Shown here piece after piece: positions 46,709 to 51,811 of a DNA stretch of 51,811 nucleotides. The stretch is taken from NCBI GenBank assembly GCA_964405375.1, contig CAYONQ010000008.1, forward strand, positions 1 through 51,811, written 5' to 3'. The position numbers and the translations under genes were made by a program. Below the pieces are notes generated by a model. That model had not been told where the DNA came from and ran no database searches. It saw only the letters and a program-made list of their open reading frames with translations. Source of the DNA: CAYONQ01 sp964405375. GTDB lineage: Bacteria > Planctomycetota > Phycisphaerae > Sedimentisphaerales > Anaerobacaceae. The first letter of the stretch is position 1. Every line of letters begins with the position of its first letter.

Positions 46709-47455
46709 ATGAGACAGAAATGTTTGAAACTAATTGCCATTGTTGCTGTCGTTGGGGCAATAGTCTGCGTTGCGACATACGCGGGCAAACAAGAGAAGGA
46801 TCCACTTCCTTCTGCGGTCAGAGCTGCTATCAATGAGCTTTACCCCGACGCGGTCATCGAAGAAGCGAAACTGGAGGAAGAGGCAGTGAAAGTCTATGGG
46901 GTGGAGCTTAAGCAGGCCGGCCAAGAATTTGAGGTAACGCTTGCACTGGACGGCACTATTATGGAAGTGGAGTCAGAGCTCGCGGTCAGTGACTTGCCTG
47001 CGGCTGTGAAAGCAGCCGTCATTCAGGCCAGTGCAGGAGCCGAGATAGAACAGGTGAAGGAGGAAGTCACGTACTGGGTCGTCACGCTCAGGAAACTCGA
47101 GACACCGAAGGTTACCTATGAAGCAGAACTAATCAAGGATGGTCAAGAAGTCGAAATCGAGCTTGCTGTCGATGGAACTATCCTAAAGCAAGAAGTTGAG
47201 GATGAGGATGACGACGATGGGGACGATGACGAAGACGAGCAACAGCTGTCCATCGACGAGGTGCCTGCTGCGGTCAAGGCAACCATCCTGGTAGAGGCCA
47301 ACGGCGGTACGATTAAGGAGATTGAGCGTGAGAACGAAGATGGCCAGACTGTCTACGAAGCCGAAGTTGTCATAGATGGACAAGAGGTCGAGATTAAAGT
47401 CGCAGAGGACGGCAGGCTGCTCGGCAAAGAGTTGGAAGACGACGATGATGATTAG
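46709..47455 (+). CDS. exported triple PepSY-like-repeat protein with acidic segments
   Basis: 248 residues from ATG 46709, with AAGGAGA at good spacing. Signal peptide CLKLIAIVAVVGAIVCVATYAGK. Three repeats follow the pattern (D)LPxAVxAAI...GAxIEEx...VYExEL..DGQEVEIxLxxDG (about residues 30-95, 95-170, 185-245), the PepSY-like fold of DUF2874 type. A run of Asp/Glu separates repeats 2 and 3 and another ends the protein, suggesting cation binding. It is 102 bases upstream of the response regulator gene on the same strand and probably feeds signal to the kinase. PepSY proteins next to CarRS/QseBC-like systems are known elsewhere. Confidence 0.78.
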   Translation: MRQKCLKLIAIVAVVGAIVCVATYAGKQEKDPLPSAVRAAINELYPDAVIEEAKLEEEAVKVYGVELKQAGQEFEVTLALDGTIMEVESELAVSDLPAAVKAAVIQASAGAEIEQVKEEVTYWVVTLRKLETPKVTYEAELIKDGQEVEIELAVDGTILKQEVEDEDDDDGDDDEDEQQLSIDEVPAAVKATILVEANGGTIKEIERENEDGQTVYEAEVVIDGQEVEIKVAEDGRLLGKELEDDDDD

Positions 47456-47557
47456 AGGCAACAAGACTGCTGACACGTCGACTTTTTACAGCTAAAATAC
47501 GCACCACTGAGTTATAAATCACCATCGCTCAGCGGTGCTTTGTTGGTTGATGTTCAT

Positions 47558-48226
47558 ATGCGCTTGTTGGTTATAGAGGACTATCGGCCTCTGCAGCAGT
47601 CTCTTACAAAGGGACTGCGCGAGGCAGGTTACGCTGTAGATGCTACACGCGACGGTCAGGAGGGTCTATGGTATGCGATGGGCAACGAGTATGATGTAAT
47701 CATCCTTGACCTTATGCTGCCCAGCATGGACGGGCTCGAAATACTCCAGAAAATCAGGACACAAGGCCGAAAATCCCATGTCTTGATTTTGACGGCCAAA
47801 GACACAGTAGAAGATCGTGTAGCTGGTCTGGACCTCGGTGCCGATGACTATCTGGTGAAGCCCTTCGCGTTCGAGGAACTGCTGGCACGGGTACGGGCAT
47901 TGTTGCGGCGCAGTTACCGGCAGAAGAAACCTCGTATCAGGATCAAAGATCTGCGGATTGACCTATCGGCACATAGGGTTTGGCGAGGCAGACAAGAAAT
48001 CGGACTGACACCCAAGGAATATGCGCTGCTGGAATACCTGGCTATACGTGCCGGGCAGACAGTGTCTCGTACCGACATCTGGGAGCACATCTACGAGTTC
48101 AACTCTGTGGCATCGAGTAACGTAGTCGATGTCTATATCGGCTACCTGCGAAAGAAAATAGAACGACCGGGCAAACCCGTGCTCATCCATACGGTCCGTG
48201 GTCGCGGCTATACACTTGGAGCATGA
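47558..48226 (+). CDS. OmpR/PhoB-family response regulator
   Basis: 222 residues from ATG 47558 (six codons inside the longer frame; MRLLVIEDYR is the usual start). Receiver domain with phosphoacceptor D51 (IILDLMLPSMDG), switch Thr in LTAKD and K101 in LVKPF; a winged-helix DNA-binding domain from about residue 127 (LTPKEYALLEYLAIRAGQTVSR, VDVYIGYLRKKIE, TVRGRGYTL). It overlaps the kinase gene by four bases (ATGA). Target genes are unknown; the PepSY gene upstream is a natural candidate. Confidence 0.93.
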   Translation: MRLLVIEDYRPLQQSLTKGLREAGYAVDATRDGQEGLWYAMGNEYDVIILDLMLPSMDGLEILQKIRTQGRKSHVLILTAKDTVEDRVAGLDLGADDYLVKPFAFEELLARVRALLRRSYRQKKPRIRIKDLRIDLSAHRVWRGRQEIGLTPKEYALLEYLAIRAGQTVSRTDIWEHIYEFNSVASSNVVDVYIGYLRKKIERPGKPVLIHTVRGRGYTLGA

Positions 48227-49665
48227 CTGTGAAGCACTCACTGCGAATACGTTTGCTGATCAGGGTCATAGGCGCCGTGCTGTTGCTGTTGAGTCTTTTT
48301 ACTGTGGGCGTCTACATAATGGTTCGTAGTGCGTTGTTTAGACAGTTCGACGCATCTCTGGTGTCGATAGGACAGATACTGGCGGCGTCGGTGGAGCTCG
48401 ACGGCGATGAAATCGAGCTTGAGTTTGAGGTAGAGCAAATGCCGGAGTTCCAGGAGCGTGAGAGGCCCACGTACTACCAGTTGTGGCGTGATGATGGTAC
48501 CGTAGTCGCCAAGTCTGCTCTGCTGGACAATAGTGAGCTTCCACGTCTACAGGGATCTCTCAGGAAACCTGCTTTTGAGACAATTAGTGGGAGCGGAGGC
48601 CGCATAAAACGTGCGGCAGGATTCACATTTATGCCGGGGATTTCCGACAGCGATCGCCAGCCAGTAGAGAAACGACCTCTGTACTTGGCTGTTGCGCGAG
48701 ACAGCACTGTAGTATTAAACCAACTGTGGTTTCTCCGATGGGTACTTTTCGTGGTATCGGCGGCGGTGACTTTTCTATCTGTCGTTGTTGCGGTGCCAGC
48801 CGTCCATCAAGGCCTCCGCCCGCTCAACACGATTGCCACCGAGATTGCGGCCATCAGAGAGGATGATCTGACCGCTCGCGTTGGCACTAAGACCGTGCCA
48901 AGCGAATTGCTCCCGGTCAAAGACCGCTTGAACGATCTCTTGTGTCGGCTTGAAGCTGCATTTAGCAGAGAACGACAATTCACTTCCGACGTGGCCCATG
49001 AACTGCGTACTCCCTTGGCAGGAATCCGTTCCACGATAGAGGTAACCCTTGTAAAAAAGCGCGAGTCTGGCGAGTACCAGAACGCCCTTTGTGAATGCTT
49101 GGTGATAGTCCGAGACATGCAGGCAATGGTCAACAATCTGCTCATGCTCGCACGGCTGGAGGCTCAGCAAATCAGCTTCCGTACCGAGCAGATTGGACTA
49201 GGTGAGCTGGTGGATTCTTGCTGGCGTCCATTTTCAGATAAGGCGATCAACCGCGAAATCAGCTTCGAGAATCGGATTGACCCCGAAATTGTGTGTCAAG
49301 CAGACCGGCAGAATCTCTCCATCGCCCTGTCCAACATTCTGGAGAACGCTGTGGAATATGCCGACGAAGGCGGGCACATCTGGACAACAGCTTGCCGTAA
49401 AGATGATTCCGTGGAGATCACGGTCTCAAACACCGGTTGCGAACTGACCACCGAGGAAATCTCACAAGTGTTTGAATGCTTTTGGCGGGGCGAACCATCA
49501 CGCTCAGAAGCTGGGGTTCACTGTGGGCTGGGCTTGGCGTTGGTTCGGCGAATAGTCAAGGCGCTCGGAGGCGACTGTGCCACCCAGGTAAAGCAGGACG
49601 GGACTTTCACAATTAGAGTTGCGTTGCCATCCCCAACACTGAACGGCAGTGACGCACCGTATTAG
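48223..49665 (+). CDS. sensor histidine kinase
   Basis: 480 residues. Two membrane helices (about 14-34 and 168-195) bracket a periplasmic domain of about 130 residues; HAMP follows (LRPLNTIATEIAAI), then HisKA with H259 in SDVAHELRTPLAGI and an HATPase domain with N-box ILENAVEYAD and a G2-like GLGLALVRRIV. A canonical G1 DxGxG box is weak: VSNTGCEL occupies its place. Coupled by a four-base overlap to the regulator. CusS/QseC-like architecture suggests sensing of a periplasmic ligand or cation. Confidence 0.9.
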   Translation: MTVKHSLRIRLLIRVIGAVLLLLSLFTVGVYIMVRSALFRQFDASLVSIGQILAASVELDGDEIELEFEVEQMPEFQERERPTYYQLWRDDGTVVAKSALLDNSELPRLQGSLRKPAFETISGSGGRIKRAAGFTFMPGISDSDRQPVEKRPLYLAVARDSTVVLNQLWFLRWVLFVVSAAVTFLSVVVAVPAVHQGLRPLNTIATEIAAIREDDLTARVGTKTVPSELLPVKDRLNDLLCRLEAAFSRERQFTSDVAHELRTPLAGIRSTIEVTLVKKRESGEYQNALCECLVIVRDMQAMVNNLLMLARLEAQQISFRTEQIGLGELVDSCWRPFSDKAINREISFENRIDPEIVCQADRQNLSIALSNILENAVEYADEGGHIWTTACRKDDSVEITVSNTGCELTTEEISQVFECFWRGEPSRSEAGVHCGLGLALVRRIVKALGGDCATQVKQDGTFTIRVALPSPTLNGSDAPY

Positions 49666-49797
49666 CATCCTATGACTGTAAAATGGCTCCACTAACTATT
49701 ACCCGGAACGCAGGATTCACGACCATCACCTGCATGTTCCAGCGCATAACAAATTACTTAGCCAAGATGCCGGACAGTAACTGTTCTTGTCTCACAA

Positions 49798-49829
49798 TGG
49801 TTGTCGGTTCGAATCCGACCGTTGGCTTT
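49798..49829 (+). repeat. 32-bp duplicate of the tRNA-Thr 3' end (attR-like)
   Basis: Identical to 46382-46413 over 32 bases. No 5' half of a tRNA precedes it, so it is a fragment and not a gene. Marks the right end of the island. Confidence 0.9.
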
Positions 49830-49899
49830 AACTCGTGTTGCATCGTGCGTATTGGGTATTGCGTAAAAAACTAATGCATCAAAATATGCGATACGATTC

Positions 49900-50775
49900 T
49901 TAGAAAACTATTGCTGCGTAACCGACACTATCGGTGCTTGAAGTGCCCATCTTTTGTATCATCACCTCGTTGCTGTTTGTGTGCGCAAGAAGCAGGCCTT
50001 TGGTTTTGCCCAGTTTTTTGGCGGCTGCTACCGCCGCCGCTGCGGCACCGGGGCCGCAGGCGTTGCAGTTTTCTGCGGCGCTGGCAAGCATTTGCTGCGG
50101 TTCAAGCTTCAAGGCCAAGTCGATAAACTCTTTGTCGTTGACGTCGCCAGCCCAGCGGACGGCGTCGGCGCCGGTTCCCATCGGCGTAAAGCCGTAACGC
50201 TGGCCGTAATGAGTCAGGTCGGTCGAGCCGATACAAACGATTTTCTTGTGTTTCTCGGCGCTGATAATGTCGCTGGCGGCTTCGCCTAACGAAATTGCCT
50301 GCTCGTTCGGTGCAACCAGAATCGGCAGTATCTTTGCGTTGTGAAAAAGATGCTGTATGAAAGGCACCTGTACCTCGATGCTGTGCTCGGTTCTGTGGGC
50401 GGCGGTGTTGCTGACGGCGGTTTCGGTGGCTAATATCGCATCGGCTAACTGCTCATCGACGGCCGCTTCGCCGAGCGGTGTTATCCAGCTGCCGGTGTTA
50501 TAGACGGCGGGCGATTGGCCGAAGTAGCCGTGGGCGGCACCGAATATAACAAAGGTATCCACGTTTTCGTGCCGCTGTTTTATAGCTGAGAAGACCATCG
50601 CCGCCACTGCTCCGCTGAATGTCCAGCCGGCGTGCGGGACGATGCCGGCGACTATCTCTTCGGGCAGCGATTCGGCCGATGGTTTTTGTTCAAGATACTC
50701 GTTGATTTCATCTGTGCAGGCGCTGCGCTGACCGGGGTAAAATTGACCTGCAACAATGGGTTTTCTTGTTTGCAT
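49900..50775 (-). CDS. MEMO1/AmmeMemoRadiSam system protein B family
   Basis: 291 residues from ATG 50775 (a GTG five codons upstream is possible). The DUF52/MEMO fold is marked by KPIVAGQFYPGQ at the start, GIVPHAGWTFSGAVAA near residue 45, TEHSIEVQVPFIQH near 130, GSTDLTHYG near 190 and CNACGPGAAAAAVAAAK near 245. The family resembles extradiol dioxygenases; its bacterial role, often with an AMMECR1 protein and a radical SAM enzyme, is unclear. Those partners are not adjacent here. Convergent with the island and divergent from purE. Confidence 0.9.
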   Translation of the reverse strand: MQTRKPIVAGQFYPGQRSACTDEINEYLEQKPSAESLPEEIVAGIVPHAGWTFSGAVAAMVFSAIKQRHENVDTFVIFGAAHGYFGQSPAVYNTGSWITPLGEAAVDEQLADAILATETAVSNTAAHRTEHSIEVQVPFIQHLFHNAKILPILVAPNEQAISLGEAASDIISAEKHKKIVCIGSTDLTHYGQRYGFTPMGTGADAVRWAGDVNDKEFIDLALKLEPQQMLASAAENCNACGPGAAAAAVAAAKKLGKTKGLLLAHTNSNEVMIQKMGTSSTDSVGYAAIVF

Positions 50776-50870
50776 ATACGGCACTCTCACTTGTATTTAC
50801 AACGCCGGGCTGATATTATACGGCAAATTGGAACTGTTAGGTATTGTAAACTGAAAAGCGAGGGAAAGAA

Positions 50871-51374
50871 ATGGTATCTGAAAAGAAACCTGCGGTGGCG
50901 GTGGTGATGGGCTCGGACAGTGATATGGAGGTAATGCGGGGCTGTATCGAGCAGCTCGGCGAATTTGGGATTGAGCCGGCGGTTCGGATAATCTCGGCGC
51001 ATCGCACGCCGGAGGTGGCGGTTGAATTTGCGGAGGGTGCCGGCGAGAAGGGGATAAAGGTGATTATTGCGGCGGCGGGAATGGCCGCCCATCTGGCGGG
51101 GGCGATTGCGGCGAGGACGGCGCTGCCGGTTATTGGCGTGCCGTTGGTTTCGAGCAGCGGCTTAGAGGGGGTCGATGCGCTGTTGAGCACGGTTCAGATG
51201 CCGGCGGGGGTGCCGGTGGCAACGGTGGCGATAGGAAAGGCAGGGGCTAAAAACGCAGCGATATTAGCGGTGCAAATTCTGGCTTTGTCCGACGAGGGTC
51301 TCGCTGAGAAGCTGGCTGAGTTTAAGAAGCAGCAGGTGCAAAAGGTAATCGAGAAGGATTCGGGTTTGCAGTAA
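50871..51374 (+). CDS. purE: N5-carboxyaminoimidazole ribonucleotide mutase
   Basis: 167 residues. PurE rearranges N5-CAIR to CAIR in purine synthesis. Signatures: VVMGSDSDMEVM near residue 12, ISAHRTPE near 45, AAAGMAAHLAG near 75, and PLVSSSGLEGVDALLSTVQMP. GAGGGAAAG precedes the ATG. The MAAHLAG form marks a type I (bacterial) enzyme. purK is not adjacent. The C-terminal KKQQVQKVIEKD helix is slightly longer than usual. Confidence 0.96.
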   Translation: MVSEKKPAVAVVMGSDSDMEVMRGCIEQLGEFGIEPAVRIISAHRTPEVAVEFAEGAGEKGIKVIIAAAGMAAHLAGAIAARTALPVIGVPLVSSSGLEGVDALLSTVQMPAGVPVATVAIGKAGAKNAAILAVQILALSDEGLAEKLAEFKKQQVQKVIEKDSGLQ

Positions 51375-51811
51375 ATGTGGGGTTGAAATTTAAAACTGAA
51401 AATATCCGGAATTTTTAAAAAACACTGATTTTTGGGGTTTATTTTAAGGTGGGATGTGGGTTTTTGGGTTAAAAATGAGGGTCGGGGTGGCAAGATGCGT
51501 GGTTTGGGCAAGATGGGGAAGAAAAAAAGTGAGAAAAAGTGAGAAAAATTGCAAAAAAATGCAAAAAATAGAGAAAAATTGCGAAATTTTGCAAAAAATT
51601 GCAAAAAAATGAGAAAAAATGAGAAAAAGAGAGACGGATTTTAACCGCCGAGAGCGCAGGGATCGCAGAGAAATGTAGCCACGAAGGCACGAAGACACGA
51701 AGAAAAAGTAACCGCGGATTGCGCAGAGAGCGCAGAGACTTTTGGACAGGATGACAGGATTTTTTAAGCCACGAATCCCCGCTTACGGCTTGCGAGGACA
51801 GGAAGGCACAA
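51375..51811. repeat. A-rich tandem repeat and GCCACGAAGGCACGAAG-type dispersed repeats
   Basis: After purE no gene is visible. From about 51515 to 51630 runs a degenerate GAGAAAAATTGCAAAAAA array. From 51640 follow AACCGCCGAGAGCGCAGGG and GCCACGAAGGCACGAAG words, then a second AACCGCGGATTGCGCAGAG and GCCACGAATCC. These are mixed simple and dispersed repeats; minus-strand Phe-rich frames over them are artefacts. Confidence 0.7.

Larger units (their letters stand above)
46382..49829 (+). mobile_element. tRNA-Thr-bounded genomic island carrying a PepSY / two-component cassette
   Basis: A 32-base direct repeat (46382-46413 and 49798-49829) consists of the variable loop, T arm and 3' acceptor strand of tRNA-Thr. 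Duplication of a tRNA 3' end is the footprint of tyrosine-recombinase integration (attL/attR). The interval of about 3.4 kb holds exactly one functional unit, a PepSY-repeat protein, an OmpR-type regulator and a histidine kinase. No integrase is visible, so the element is either a remnant or was mobilised in trans. Confidence 0.65.

Noticed and set aside
49683..49874. 63-codon frame overlapping the right end of the island
   Set aside because: Runs through the tRNA-Thr fragment and has no ribosome site; it is incidental.

Overview
The window looks like a chromosomal contig from an uncultured, probably anaerobic planctomycete of the class Phycisphaerae (Sedimentisphaerales-like). This is an inference from gene content: Tat-exported Gfo/Idh oxidoreductase, DUF1080 protein, NRAMP-like and SSS transporters, hexuronate genes, a giant BcrA/BadF-type activase, and the 'MQNKPNL/KTNPI'-type dispersed repeats I associate with such genomes. 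No rRNA or ribosomal protein marker is present, so the taxonomy is tentative.

Layout. 1-3.4 kb: AT-rich accessory DNA with an HNH-AP2 protein, small phage-like hypothetical or broken genes, and a LabA/NYN gene. That gene sits behind a promoter, two near-identical hairpins and a terminator, and its 5' end carries an RF2-like TTT-TGA frameshift site. 3.5-8.1 kb: a 1532-aa double-activase protein invaded by repeats. 8.4-16.7 kb: lipoprotein, bioY, then a minus-strand run (DUF362, tsaD, larB, nnrD, DUF2809, coiled-coil protein), followed by tRNA-Gln(CTG). 16.9-24.4 kb: a tight plus-strand operon of an OYE/GltD-like flavoprotein, SDR, KDPG-aldolase-like protein, FrdA-like flavoprotein and KDG kinase. 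24.5-39.7 kb: minus-strand carbohydrate-acid region with NRAMP-like transporter, DUF1080, gnd, FNT channel, LarA homologue, HAD phosphatase, UxuB-type SDR, UxaE, UroD-like protein, Gfo/Idh and SSS symporter. 40-43.7 kb: AT-rich accessory segment with a 21-bp-period tandem array and two genes carrying sigma region-4 domains. 43.7-44.8 kb: repeat desert. 46.3-49.8 kb: tRNA-Thr(TGT) followed by a PepSY protein and two-component system, flanked by a 32-bp duplication of the tRNA 3' end (a probable integrated island). 49.9-51.8 kb: MEMO-family gene, purE and a repeat-rich tail.

How the genes work together. UxaE, the UxuB-type SDR, KDG kinase and the KDPG-type aldolase make most of a hexuronate-to-pyruvate route; UxaC and UxuA are not in the window. 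Gnd and a LarA-family nickel-pincer enzyme with intact cofactor residues suggest that gluconate/mannonate-type acids also feed in. The SSS symporter and NRAMP-like protein could import substrate, and the FNT channel could export formate or another fermentation acid. The larB gene shows the cell makes at least part of the nickel-pincer cofactor.

A second theme is the density of short dispersed repeats, many palindromic (at least eight families). Several lie inside real coding sequences, adding in-frame linkers to the activase, TsaD, UxaE and the coiled-coil protein, or forming gene 3' ends. Three genes near the left end (the slippery-site small gene, labA-like and larB) have reading-frame anomalies at or near their starts. 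These may be recoding, decay or assembly indels; the sequence alone cannot decide.
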